Shown here: positions 51,609 through 63,996 of the stretch, piece after piece
How the letters are laid out: every line of letters starts with the position of its first letter
Numbering within the stretch: the first letter of the stretch is position 1
NCBI GenBank assembly: GCA_025642065.1
Contig: JAODUP010000054.1
Span: forward strand, 389,501 to 453,500
DNA length: 64,000 nt
Source of the DNA: Paralvinella palmiformis
Taxonomy: Eukaryota; Annelida; Polychaeta; Terebellida; Alvinellidae
Direction of reading: 5' to 3'
Notes under the pieces: generated by a model
What the model was told of the DNA's origin: nothing
Seen by the model: only the letters and a program-made list of their open reading frames with translations
Databases searched by the model: none
Made by a program: the position numbers and the translations under genes

Positions 51609-52030
51609 TTATACAGTACATATGCCTGGCATTATTTGTGTAGCACCCCTAGTGGGTGCAAGCATACACGGGTCGTTTGCACAACCTAAGCTACCTAAAT
51701 ATATATATCCCTGATCTAACATCCTACCCCTTAATCGACTAAGGAGTTCATCCATATATACACAGAACAGTTTAGGGGATAATATTCCTCTCTGTTTCAA
51801 TCCATTGAAAGTTGAAAAATGATTATTATAACATTCACTCCAGCTAACCCCGAGAGACTGGTTGCTACACACATATATGTGCTAACCTCTTATGATTTGC
51901 AATATGATTTTAAAGCTAAGCATTACTTAATCACAATAATAGATAATAGTCACAAATGTTCAGTGAGTAGTAGAATGCTTAGCTTTAAAACCACATTGCA
52001 AATCAGAAGAGGTTAGTACGTATCTATGTT
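51609..52030 (-). pseudogene. LINE reverse-transcriptase fragment with internal inverted duplication
   Basis: Minus strand 51872-51609 encodes a reverse-transcriptase piece with NGLKQRGILSPKLFCVYMDE and a decayed catalytic motif (GCANDPCML for the usual G-Y-A-D-D-x-x-L-L). Upstream, instead of the expected preceding domain, there is an inverted pair: 51879-51931 encodes YVLTSYDLQYDFKAKH on the plus strand, and 51968-52026 encodes YVLTSSDLQ-like plus FKAKH on the minus strand. Both are versions of the same LINE segment (S-D-L-Q-x-G-F-K-A-K-H). The roughly 80 residues that normally join them to the Y-A-D-D region are gone. Non-functional. Confidence 0.8.
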
Positions 52031-52084
52031 TCTCAGGTAATATAATGTCAATTACTTTATCATTAACACTTCCCAAGTCAAGTT

Positions 52085-52370
52085 TCTCATTATTGCTGGG
52101 GGGGGGGGGAGATATCTCAAGGACTCCGGAATCTATACCGACGGGGGTTTAAGTTCCTGGTAGGTTTAACCAAGCCGGGGCAGGTCTCGGAGGAGGGAAC
52201 AGATGATACCCAGCATCTGGTCCTCCAGGTTGGGGGTTGGTCGTGGGGCTAACAACCACACTCCGTAAAACAAGTCTGTTATTGAAACTACTAGGACAAT
52301 TACATTGTTGTTGTAGCCTTATGTCCCAGTGGGGATAAAGCGGATAAGATGAGGAATAATATATTATAAT
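52085..52370 (+). repeat. Dispersed repeat family S, copy 2
   Basis: Matches 25665-25870 (gtttaaccaagcc, ggcaggtctcgg, ccaggttggg, ggggctaacaacca, acaattacattgttgttgta, gccttatgtccca). Preceded by a poly-G run at 52099. Confidence 0.8.
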
Positions 52371-52559
52371 AATAGTATTTTTGTTGTGCCTTGTTTAACT
52401 TGGGTTGCTCTAAGGTGTTTTACACTGAAAACTAAATTAAGATATGTTCTGGTTCACATAACACACACACAATTTTTTTTGCATAAATAGGCTAGTTGTA
52501 AAACAACATAAATAGGCTAATTAGTCATTTAAATATGTGGGTTTTAAAAACCTTACGAA

Positions 52560-53660
52560 CTATTTCTGTTCTTGCAGCAAGTTTAGTACGATCAAGTAAC
52601 TTATTCCACATCTTGGAAACTGCTGCCCAGAAAACTTACTCTTCATACATCGCTCTGTGGCTTACTGGCACCGTCAAAGGTCAACAACACTTACGGTAGT
52701 ATCACATGTATATTTTTGGATCAGATTGCTTCGATACTGTAATGTTCCACTCATTACTTTGAAACTGTGAAACAGGAGTGTGCAAAGTGAGTTGATACAT
52801 ACAGGAAGCCGGTGCAAATTGGAACAAAACTGGCGTATGTTCCCATTAGTGGTTTATGATTAAACGTGGATTTACTAAAGTCAAATATTAGATCCTTTGT
52901 TTTCTTTACATTCAGGATTGGACTGACAATTACGCAGTGAAGCGGTATCAAATACCTGTTTTTGATAGTTCACAATATCGTTATTTTCAATTAGACCAAT
53001 CATAACAGCGTTTGTAATCTGCATATTTTTAGTAGATTTGTGTGTATTATAAAACAAAGTGCAGGTAATACGGAAGTCTATCAAGAACCAGTATTACCTG
53101 TAATTATGTCAGACAGAGTATTACTAATTTAAGTTTAACACGTTACTTCCTATCATGAATAAGAAAGTCAATAAAAAAATTACCATAATGATGATAATAC
53201 TCCAATATCAATAAATAGCTTAATAAGAATATTCGGTTTGGTACCACTGATTGATGAACTGAAATCAATTAACATAATTTTTATATAAGAGTTCTCTAAA
53301 TGTTCTATGACATTGTTTGCATATGCTATAATAACATCTATACATTTTCCTTTATGTTAAGCAAATTGATAATCATCTAATTTCAATTCAGATTGCAAAG
53401 ACAGTTCTTTCAATATAATTCGTTGTAAACATTTGAAAGATACAGAGGTTAATGCAACAGGCCTATAGTGGTGAAGTTCTTTCGCTTTGGCATTCCTGAG
53501 TACTGGGATAATGGAAGCAGTTTTCCAGATAGGTGGAATGTTAGTTTTCACACAGGCTTCAAACAAGTTCTTATATACTCCAGCAAGTTGACTTGCATAG
53601 GTTTTCAGGATTAGAGGGGAAATATTATCTGGCTCTGAGGATTTGGTGGAATTCAAACCC
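52560..53660 (-). pseudogene. LINE reverse-transcriptase fragment (second element), degenerate
   Basis: Minus strand 53656-53357 encodes the reverse-transcriptase N-terminal block: SSEPDNISPLILKTYASQLA, IPPIWKTASIIPVLRNAKAK, ELHHYRPVALTSVSFKCLQR, LDDYQFA. It continues downstream with broken frames, including NTLSDIITGNTGS (about 53100), MIGLIENNDIVNYQ (about 53000) and LNVKKTKDLIFDFSKSTFNH (about 52880). A terminal block near 52560-52670 (AVSKMWNKLLDRTKLAARTE) follows. The order is that of a non-LTR polymerase, but stops and frameshifts interrupt it. The clade is uncertain (Rex1/CR1-like). Confidence 0.85.
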
Positions 53661-53699
53661 CGAGACTACATGTGACATTTCAATGGAAAGTTTTCACCT

Positions 53700-54800
53700 C
53701 TGAGGATTGTTTTCTTAAGATGTTCAATGTTGTACCTATGAATACATATGATTAAACGCTTCAATGCTCATACATGTGTATACATATTTCTAACACATTT
53801 TTCATCTGCAGTTTTCTGCGTGTGTCCACTTCTAGGGCCAGCAAAGTCCAACCGTTCTTAATATAGGGCCAAATCAAGCAGTCATCCCTCTTTCCCCATG
53901 TGCCAAAGAAAGATGAAACACTGTGAGAGAATGTCCCAGTATTATATCAAACTTTCAAAGTTCTCAAATCTTCCTTCAATTAAAGTATATTATATCCATT
54001 AAAAAAACACTCATAATGGGGAAAACAGCATATTACCTTTCCTAATGATCCAATCTCTTGTTTCTATCACTTTAATAGGTGACTAAAATAGTAAAACATA
54101 AAAGCAGATTTCAATATTTTTTAACCTTTGACAACAAACTAAATATTGATGTAGTGAAGAACCTTCAGGTGTGGACTTTGTATGACATCAGACTCCTGCG
54201 GTCCACTTAACTCTGTATAAACTGAAGACAGGAAAATAAATAATAATTGCATGTGGCATCATATGTCGCGCTACATTGGCTACAAAATGGTTGGCGATTG
54301 ATTATTTTATTCAGTCTCTTAAGAGTCGAGTTAAACCATCCAATCGGCGACACAAAGTTGTCCTGTTGCGAAATAGTCATAATGTCTCAAGAAGATAAAC
54401 CGCTTACAAACCAAAAAAATTAATGGGCTTGCGGATACATTATATTTCGACTCGTTATGATGACAGCCTGTCAAACTGAAACGGTCGTTCAATGGAATTA
54501 GACCGAGATCGTTACGATATTGTATTCTCATTCGCAATTTTTATAACTAAAGTTAATCAATTTTATTATAACCATGACCGAGTCAAAAACCGCGACAAAC
54601 CACAGAATAACTTTTATCAAAAAGTACTGTGATGTATGATGAAAAGAAAAACTGCATACCAAACTAGCCATTCAATGTTGATTGTTTAATAAGTACACAC
54701 ATAAAAGATGTGTATGGAAAATCTGATAAGAAAAGCGTGCAGTTTTATTTCTCGTTTATCGATTTGCCCAAGGCTTGTTTGTCAAGTATAATAGCCAATG
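53700..54800. other. Intergenic stretch with no recognised feature
   Basis: I see no conserved coding exon, repeat family or structured element in this AT-rich interval. Scattered short frames lack motifs and splice context. Confidence 0.5.
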
Positions 54801-57288
54801 TTTGGAATGTGAGATCGACTTCCTGTTTCTTACTTTGTCAAATGCTTTTCTCAGTGAATGTCCTCAACTCGTACAGCTGTCGATGATATATCGACGTCGC
54901 ATTGTGCAGACATTTTGAGCTGTCCTGTGTCTGTTTAAGGTACTTTTGTAGCATGAGAAAATTTGCTACAATTTAGATTCAAGATTTTCCTTTACTGAAA
55001 ATGTTTCAAATAATTGCAATTTTACAATTCAGTTGGTGATTTTTTCATTTCAGTGACTTAATTAGGACACCCTTTTAGCGAAATGCGAGGATCGTGTCAT
55101 TTATAGTGTCCACTCTTTTCGTGACATCAAATAATGCTTTCGTATTTGCTCATTGTTGCCTTCCGTCGACACTTTGCCAATACTCTAGATTCTTTCATTC
55201 AGTTATAATTTTTCTATCTGCCCAGACAGTATTGCTTAAGCGAACGACGAAGAAACCCGAGCCGGCGAACAGTCCATATTTAGAGAAGAAGAGACGACAG
55301 CACTGACGCAAAATACAAACTGACTTGAATGCGACACGCCGGAAACGGTGTCAAAGGTCAAATGAAACTTTTAACAAGAAAGCAAAGCATTTCGCCGCCA
55401 GCCAAAGCCACAATATAGCAATTTTTATATCGCTTAACAAAGACTAACTGTTCACCTCCTCTCCTTGAATCACTTTTCTCTTAAAACTATCCCCATGATA
55501 TATTTATGTAGATACATCTAAGAAATCAACCCCAACTATGAAAACTTTTATCGCCACAACGAGAGAAAAAAATCCACGCGTAACGCTATAAAGTCTGCCT
55601 GTTTTAAGCGCATGGGAGGAGCCACCCGTGTTTTTTTAAAGGCAACAGTGTTATTTTGTTCTGAGCGTATCTGTAGTCTTACAACGAGAGCTTGGAAATC
55701 AGAAAACCTTCGTGTAATTCAATTCTACACACACACCGTGGTGTCATAGACTCTGACATAAAGGAGAGTCGTATTCCATAAGCTAGTACTGTGTTCGTTA
55801 TAGAAGTTGTCAACGAGCTCAACGACAGCTGGACACGCAAACTCGGTGTAACGACGATTTTTGACTCGTAGATACTCCATTCCTTCTGCAACCGATCAGT
55901 TGACAAAAAAACTACCGAGTTCGGGCTTCCGTTTAAACACCAAATTAGTGGATTTCAGTTGGATATAAATACTTCGTTTTGATCCGGTTTAAGTATTGCT
56001 GGTATTTGTACCAATATACTACTCGGTAATCTGAAAACCTTTTAAGGTCTGTGGGAGTTGGATCCCTGGAGAATTAGTAGCTTAACAGAAAGAGGGATTA
56101 GTTCCGGATAGGTGTTACAGCTTGATGACGCATCGGAGGATACATATGTCGTTGTGCGCGCGTGCACGCGTACACCCATTTTTACGGCTGAATCCGACAA
56201 CATATTTCAGTGATTCGGTACGCACGTTTTAGAGGCGATGTAAACTCCCGAAACGCAGTCAGTGCTTTTGTGCGTTTCTTCAGTGTAGAGGTTGTCATTG
56301 TGTGTGAGTAGGATGGTCCGTAACACACACACATATATATATATCGTAGTGTTTAATATAATACACAGTATAGCCGTACTATGTTATATATATATATATA
56401 TATATATAGGGGTGATACGGACTAGCTATCTAGCCAGATATTCACTGGGCCGTTTAGCTGGCGGTAAAGGCCGGCGCTCACTCTCTCTTCAACTCAGTCA
56501 CTGTTTACTTTCAGTAGTACCTTTCTCTAGCGACCAGCAGTAGGCGTTCGCCCATTAGTAGTTCACGGCAGCCACTAGTAATTGTCCTTGGCCAGTTGTC
56601 AGTCAAACACTCACACCACCACTTCCTCCACTCTGCTGTACAAACGACGGACTGGCGCTCGCTAGATGACAGCCAATATGGCCACCAATGATGTCTGGTT
56701 GAACATCCCGGTGAACTATCCGATATTAGTGCGTCAGATGTGCCATTTGTTCTATACGGAGTAGTTAACTGGGAGCCGGTAAGGGTTAGTCACCTGGTCA
56801 ACAAACAGCCATCTAACGACACGAGACCATCTGTAGGGAGATAGAGAGATAAGAGAGAGAGAGAAGAGCTATAGGACCAGCTACACTCGACGACCGGTCA
56901 ATAAACGTCGACAACGTATCTCGTACATAATGTTTGTTGACCTAACGTGTCACGATGATGTGGTTAGTTATGTCAGTCAAATGACAACCATATTGCCGGT
57001 GTTACCGTTCACAACTAGGATAATGGCGGCCAGCTTAGGATATGGATAATAAAGTAATAATAATAATAGTGCCAATTATACGCCAATCACTCCCTGACGG
57101 CGGCCACCACCCAAACCACCCATACCCACCAAAACTGCCTGAAATGATTCTGACGCCAATACACGACGATTACCTACGATTGTCGGGATATTACGACGGC
57201 TTCGGAACAGGTCGTTAGCGGCGGAGTGTACTCGTTCTGGAATATTTCTCATTTTGTTCTATAGTTGACGACTGGACGAGCGAAGACA
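54800..57288 (+). promoter_or_regulatory. CpG-richer region, probable promoter and 5' UTR of the gene starting at 57289
   Basis: Compared with the rest of the window this interval has visibly more CG dinucleotides and GC-rich words (for example cgcatcggaggat, gtcgttgtgcgcgcg at about 56150, gacggcggccaccacccaaa at about 57097, cgttagcggcggagtg). It contains a TATA-like gctataaagtctgcc at about 55588 and a TA microsatellite at 56384-56408. A frame with acceptor-like ttctatctgcccag at 55212-55226, encoding KKPEPANSPYLEKKRR before a stop at 55306, could be a terminal exon but has no partner. No clear single transcription start. Confidence 0.35.
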
Positions 57289-57371
57289 ATGTCCAGGATT
57301 CCATTGTTGAGGGCGAGGTCTAGAGAACGGACGCATCCTTTGATCTTCGTCAGAGAGGAGGATGGATGCAG
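57289..57371 (+). CDS. Probable first coding exon of an unidentified gene continuing rightwards
   Basis: ATG at 57289 in a good context (A at -3), with an in-frame TAG nine codons upstream, opens 27 codons (MSRIPLLRARSRERTHPLIF then VREEDGC) plus two bases. The exon stops at a consensus donor AG|GTGAGC (57372 onward). Unspliced, the frame would hit TGA immediately after the donor, as expected for an exon. I do not recognise the protein; its start is basic and Arg-rich. No downstream partner exon was found before 64000, so the next intron would exceed 6.6 kb. A short stand-alone frame by chance remains possible. Confidence 0.45.
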
Positions 57372-58380
57372 GTGAGCATCACCATTCTGGTGGCAATGTG
57401 GCCACGGGTTAAGTGAGTTAAATCAGTTTAAGTTTAGAGATCACTGTAGAGAGGAGTATGAATACAGGTGTAAGTACAGACGTTATAGTCATCATTTCTA
57501 TGACAGTAGAATGTATATCTGATAGTTGATGCTAGAGCATGATAGCTAATATTGGCACGGGATGTCGTATTATTATCCGTATACAATGGTTAGCTCGGAT
57601 TCGGATAATGGCGCCTAGGCTTACCTCGGGTTATATAATACAAACTAAGATAATGTTGAGCGATCAAGTTGATAAACGTTGACCTGAAAAGTAGACATTT
57701 CTCTGTGCAACATTAAATCATTGGTAAGATATGGATACACACTATTGTGGGCAGTTCTAATCCACTAGCATCACTGTTGGTTAACATTATCAACATGTGA
57801 CATATGGCTATTATGTAATAATAAGGTGACATTGTATTAGAAACTGAATATGACAATGGTTGTCACATGACGAAGCTACTGTAGGTATATATGTGGATGT
57901 AACAGCGAAGATCACATGACAGTGCCATTGAATATGACAAGGGAAATGGATCAGGTTACCAGATGGGTTGGCATTAAATGTTGGGAACAATTACTGTGAA
58001 ACAGACAGACAAACAAACGAATAGAAGAATATATGGACTAATTTACTGATTCGTTGGTTGACACGAACAAACTTATTTATCTACTAAGTCTATACGGAAA
58101 CGACATTCAATACCAATTAGAATCGTTAGTTCTAAATACTGACATAATTTGTTATATGTGTTTGTCTTGAAAGTTGACTTAAAGTTGCGAGTTTAGTATC
58201 CACATTGGCTAACAATGAGAATTACTGATAACTTGTAGATCATTTTAATTGTTATTATATTTTGTCAAATAGAGTTGTGGTTTTTCCTGACTTTGAGAGT
58301 TGAATGGTGTCAAAGTCTTTAAATTGTTTGATTCTATTTTGTGTATAGATAAAAAAAAATTTGTGTCGGTACTATTAAGA

Positions 58381-58418
58381 TTATATATACATATATATAT
58401 ATATTTATATATATATAG
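58381..58418. repeat. Imperfect (TA)n microsatellite
   Basis: About 38 bases of TA-rich repeat with small interruptions. Confidence 0.9.
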
Positions 58419-60483
58419 AGAGTCGTTGGTACAGGTTCGATTATAGCGTTTCGTACTCATGGAATGCGCACGATCTTCAAAAACCTCCATTATCGGTGAA
58501 GTTAGAAAGGAATTAAACACTTACTGTGTCTTACAGTAATAACGAATGAGGTTCTTTAAATCAAAATGCTTAATTATTTCTTACCCACCTTGCACGAGTA
58601 TAATCATTATGGAGGATACTGCTTATTAAGGTTTGAGGATTGTTAAGCTAGATGTGTATAGGTCTCAGGTAAGACAACGTTTACACAGGTACTTGTCTCA
58701 TCCTGTGCTTGTCCTGTGACAAATATTGTCATATCAAACATTCACATCCCTCTTATAGACGTATAAAGTCTGACTGACGTCTTGCCTGTTATAAGCTTAT
58801 CTTGTGGTTTATACGGTTTATAGCACAAAGACCGGCGGTGAACCCACTCCCCCCTCCTACTCCCAACTGATAGGTGGAGATGTCAAGTACGACCTGTGAC
58901 ACTTAATTATAGCATTTTATTTGTCAGAATTATGCAAATTTTTATTCCATGTAGGTTTTCAGTTCAGTTTGTGACAGATATAAAATTTATGAGTATATGT
59001 TTGATCAAGAAACGTCTAGTTTTGGCGTTAATTATTTTATTCGATAACTGAAGCAATGCGCATTAATAATAGTTATGGTGTAGGTATGTGATATTAAAGT
59101 TATGACAAATACAGAAGCTACGAAAGTGTAGGCATTTATGTGTGTGCGCGTGTGTTTGTATGTGTGTGCGCGTGTTTGTGTTCGTACGCGCAAAATTGTG
59201 TGTATGTGAAAAAAATGAATGGGTAAGTGCCTAGCTGACTACGCGGGTAAGTGAGTGCGTGCATGGTTATATGCTTAGGCGCACATATGATATCCATGCT
59301 CGTGTGATTCTACTTTTTATCTACGCGCACATTCATATATATGTGTATGCGTTTGTAGCAATCCATCCATTCATCAGGGTGTGTATCAAATAAGCGAATG
59401 CCCCCCAAAAAACATTCGCTACAGCCAAAGATATTCGTCGACACATGAACGTCTATTCAACGCCAATCGGAGCTATACTGACACACACCAAAAAAAAAAA
59501 AAAAAAACATCCGGTGAATCCCAAAGAGTTTTAATCGCAACACCAGATCTAGATGGAAATGAATAACGGAAGAAAAAGCCATCAATGGCGTCGCCTTTTT
59601 TATCATCTCCGTATTATGTGTGTTTTCATTCAGTGAAATGAAATGAAAGCGAAGTGTTTAGAGCCTGCCAGTGGCGTCATTGTAACCATACAGCCAGGAG
59701 AGGGGCTCGTCAGTAGTATTAAGACTCAGCGAAGCGAGGCCGAAAACTGACGAGCTTCTGACACGGTTGTCTTCACCCCAATAAGACAACATCACCGGCT
59801 GTTTCAAATGTCAGCGCGAACCGACGAGTAAAGTAATCTTTGCCGTGTCTTGGCCATATCTTGGGCGAAATTTCTCAAGGGTTTTAGCTTTCAGAACTTT
59901 TTACTCGCCCTCAACAGCGAACCCTTGGCTAATGGACGTAGTAGGGATTTTTTTACCCTGATTTTTTGTGTACCCTTTCATTCTTTTCCTCTATAACAAC
60001 AGAGATGGCGCTGCGTAAATTCTGAAATGTCGTCGTTTTTCGTGGTCCGTTTTCTTGCTGGATGTTTTGTCATTCTTCTCGAAAGCCTTTAGTTCACTCG
60101 CTGTCTATTAGATATATTTATACACATCACCTCTGTCACCTACAGATGTCGCATTCCCATTTTAGCTCCTAACTAATGTAATATACCCAAACACATCTCG
60201 TAACCTGTTGCCTCATTTATTAATTAATGTCTTTACTAACAGTTAGGACATTAAAACTATTCTAGTCTAACGTTTATATTCTCATAAGGTGTCCTCATGT
60301 ATTCCAGGTGCAAACAAATATATTATTAACCAACTATCTTTAACACTCTTTATTGATGAATAGTAGCTCCTGAAATTATTTTGATTTAAACGGCTAATTT
60401 TCGGTTGGTTAACGCCTGAATTGGTGATATAAACTGTATCTGAAATCTATAATAAAAATATAAACTATATTTAAAACATGCAA

Positions 60484-60503
60484 TTATACATACATACATA
60501 CAT

Positions 60504-60549
<46 letters not shown>
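60484..60549. repeat. (CATA)n(CA)n(TA)n compound microsatellite
   Basis: tacatacatacatac, then CA, then about 40 bases of TA. Same architecture as the other compound arrays in the window. Confidence 0.95.
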
Positions 60550-60551
<2 letters not shown>

Positions 60552-60654
60552 CGATCTCAATTGATGTCGGAATTATCATACTTTTCTTAGCTTCGAATTG
60601 TCTCTCTGTAGCCGATTATAGCCTCTTTTGATTGGCTAAATTATGCTTAATTTT

Positions 60655-61321
60655 GTACAAATGATGCTGCTGTAATGCTGGTGAACGGGTGACAGTGTAC
60701 ATAAGATGGCGAAAAAATTATAACTTACGGGTAGCATCATACACCATGATGTATAGATGACAGTATTATGATCCAGGTGTGCAAATAATAGTGATGTAAA
60801 GATGACATTGTTTTGATAGTGATGTACGACCAACAGGGCTAAGTTAGTATTATTATTTCGGTGTACAAATGATAAAGTTCTATCATGATGTACAAATGAC
60901 ATGTACAAATGATAATATTCTATTGTGATGTGCAGGTGACCTCATTATAATAGTGGTAGGCTATATAAGTGATGGTGTATAATGATGGTGGTGAACAGAT
61001 GATTGTGTAGTAGTGTATATATGATACAGTAACGATAGTGATGTACATATGACAGTATCATGACAGTGGTGTACCTAAGACAGTCTACTGATAAATGATA
61101 CAAAGATGACGAATGATAGCTGTGTACATATGATAATGTAATGAGTTTAGTGTATAAATTACACTGCAGGTGATAGTGATGCAGAGTGGTGATATTTTAC
61201 TGATAAAAATATTGATAACTCTGTACAGATAGCGGAGTACAAATCACGATATACTGATGACAATGTACTGATCAAAATATGTAGATAATAATGTTGGCAT
61301 AGCTTTGTACAGATGATGATG

Positions 61322-61362
<41 letters not shown>

Positions 61363-61560
61363 CAATGCCGTGTTTATATTGCGGTATATTTTCACTTTAT
61401 TGTGAGGTATATTTTATACCGATATTACTGTGTAACAATGACGTCTATATAACGCCGTATATGGTTCTGTAGAGATAATAGATATGACGACATATATAAC
61501 GCTGTACATATGATGTTGTACACGTACCACTGTACGTACACTGACTGACACATGACACTT
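60655..61560. repeat. Degenerate minisatellite, unit about 25-45 bp
   Basis: About 900 bases in which variants of gtgatgtacaaatgacagta recur (60739, 60790, 60880, 60900, 61040, 61120, 61240 and others), spaced mostly 25-45 bases apart and interleaved with tattatgatagtg-like words. Minus-strand frames across it show repeated V-H-H-x-x-N-N/T-V-I-x-T-S words, a by-product of the repeat. A TA microsatellite (61326-61360) is embedded. Confidence 0.75.
61326..61360. repeat. (TA)n microsatellite
   Basis: About 35 bases of alternating AT embedded in the degenerate minisatellite. Confidence 0.95.
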
Positions 61561-62093
61561 TATCACCAGACACACACACACAACAGACACAGAGGCATTC
61601 CACAAATTCTAGTCTAGTTTAAAATGCTGACTGAAGCGTTAACTAAACTGGAGCGAAACTGGAAACTTCAAGGTGAAATTTTGTATGAAAACAAATGACT
61701 TGTCATTGTGTGAAGAGAAACCAAAAAAAAAAACGGTTATCGGACATTTTTGTACAAGCTGGCTAAAACTGCCCTCAGCCACAGATTGCGCTCACTTACA
61801 CAGATGGCCACTATTGCCACCTACAACATCTGTTCATAATAGTATCTTTATTGTTTCCCATTTATCAGTCTGACCGCTTCATTTACGAACGTATTTTTCT
61901 CCAATTTGACAGTTATTATATTTTGGGTAATCATTCGTTTTAACTTTATTATCTGTACGTGTAGTGTTAATGGTGTCAGTTCTGTGAGCTGATGTAGGTA
62001 GATAGACTTCTATATTAAACAAAATGATGTACAAATAACGGTGACCAACCAACAAATTGGATACATTTACGCAAGCAACGCCCCCCCTCTCTC

Positions 62094-62096
<3 letters not shown>

Positions 62097-62154
<58 letters not shown>
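62097..62154. repeat. (CA)n(TA)n compound microsatellite
   Basis: About 31 bases CA followed by about 26 bases TA, then a CG-bearing gcgtgcacggcgtgtg. Confidence 0.97.
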
Positions 62155-62157
<3 letters not shown>

Positions 62158-63917
62158 TGCACGGCGTGTGTTCGCGTGCGATACGCTCGCTTCTATATGG
62201 TAAAAATGGGCATTATATTAAATGGTAGAAATAGACCAATAATTGTCTCGAACGATATCGTAAATCGTAATGATTGAAACGAATAAAATGCCCAATAATA
62301 AGAGACCAGCTATCGGATTACCGTGAAAACAAAAATGTCAACATAATAACGTCGACATCACCTGCTCGCTAAATGAAGTATGGAATTTCCGAACAATTAA
62401 TCTTTTAAAGGGTCAGCGCTCGGTTTGTTAAGTGCGGATATCCCCTTACAGAAAAAAAACAGACCATTTCGGGGTGTGACCGAGTGAAACCATTTCGTTT
62501 CCGCAGCAAGTGTTAATGTTAATGGAAAGTCAGTAAGTGCAGTGAACTGGTTAGAAAACATCTCGATGATTATCTCTCGTTTTCAAAGCACCATTTATCG
62601 TCTGCTAACCGATCTGGCTGTTTATTTCGGTATTTCATGATGCTGTGTATTGGGATACCGACCCGTAACTGATATTTTCTGATTTTCGGAAATTGGGATA
62701 CCTGAGAACTTCTGACTCTTATAGTTCAATAGGACGGGGGGTGGGGGGGAGGAATATATTCTAAGCAAGACCACAGCGTAATTATCAGTGATTAATTCGA
62801 AGACATTTAACTATACAGCCATAGATATAATTAGTCAATCGTAAGGAGATGAAGGCAGGAAATGAACTACTAAAAAGGAAATCGATCATTTTATTTAAGG
62901 CGAACGGTAACTAACTAGAACCCTCACTTGTTTGTAATTATGATGTAATCACACACACATACACACAAACACGCACACACACACGAAACAATTAATGTAT
63001 TAAATTTAAAATATAGTCATAAAATCTGTTATATCTGAAGCCCCACTTCGCACACCATTTAACTAAGATCTTTAATACAATTAGGAAACAGAAATTTATT
63101 GACACGCGGCTCTCTTTCGAGATATTTGAAGGCTATTGTATATTAATTATTATCTTGTTGCCATACAACTGTCATGCGAACCGCCCTAACTCAATAGTAA
63201 CAGTCACATATTAGAAATGAGAAGGTTCACGGTTTGACTTAATTGATGATTGTCCCACTGTTTATAATCAACACGATGAGAGTAAACGAGTAAAGCCTCC
63301 CAACTTTCCTTCTTGGACTAGAAAAGTAAAGCGTCTTTAAGGCAGACTTTCAACATAAACAATATGTACTATATAAAAAAATAATAACCATAAATAACAA
63401 TAAAAGTCTTAGTTCAATTAATAATTGTGTCTGTGTTAGGTTATATAAATAATAGGCTAGGAAAATATGCCGATCAAATGAAACATCTTACAAATACAAA
63501 ATAATACTAGAAGCTCCAGTCTGGATATTTACAAGTAATATGTATTTAATTCATTAGGGGAATATTTTCACAATAAGCATTTCTCTTTTAACATTATTAG
63601 TTTAACTTTATGATATGATATAGCTGTATATTATAATTAGTTGTATATTATAATAAACCTATCTAAACATAATATAAATTTAATCCAACGTCGCTACAAA
63701 ATTAATCTCCTATTATATAGTAGCTAAAATATAGAAGTAATCATTTTTAAAGATGGCTGACTGTTACCTTGTTTTTACATTTCAAATGTTAATTTTCTTC
63801 AGAAGGAAAAGGCATATAAATTGTTGTTGTTCTTATTGTTGTTGATGTTGTCATTGTACTGTATATTTTTAATCATAACAGGATATTTTACCAGATTATA
63901 AATTAGTGTAACGTACA

Positions 63918-63996
63918 TTCGATAGATGGCAGCATTGAGTACGCCGACGACAACAATCATAAAGTGGGTATTGCTCGTGTTCACTAGATGGCAGAA
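63918..63996 (+). promoter_or_regulatory. Pair of CTCF-like motifs in the same orientation
   Basis: TCGATAGATGGCAGCA and TTCACTAGATGGCAGAA share the core TAGATGGCAG, with 62 bases between core starts. The second fits the bilaterian CTCF core CCASYAGRKGGCRS at nearly every position. Motif-only evidence. Confidence 0.3.

Larger units (their letters stand above)
57372..63917. other. Probable intron or intergenic DNA right of the 57.3-kb exon
   Basis: Apart from the microsatellites, the degenerate minisatellite and scattered CTCF-like words, I see no recognisable exon. A patch at 59640-59900 is relatively CG-rich (gactcagcgaagcgaggccg) but has no clear frame. Confidence 0.4.

Noticed and set aside
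55094..55306. 70-codon frame ending KKPEPANSPYLEKKRRQH
   Set aside because: An acceptor-like site precedes the basic tail, but no upstream partner exon or family was recognised; not called as a gene.
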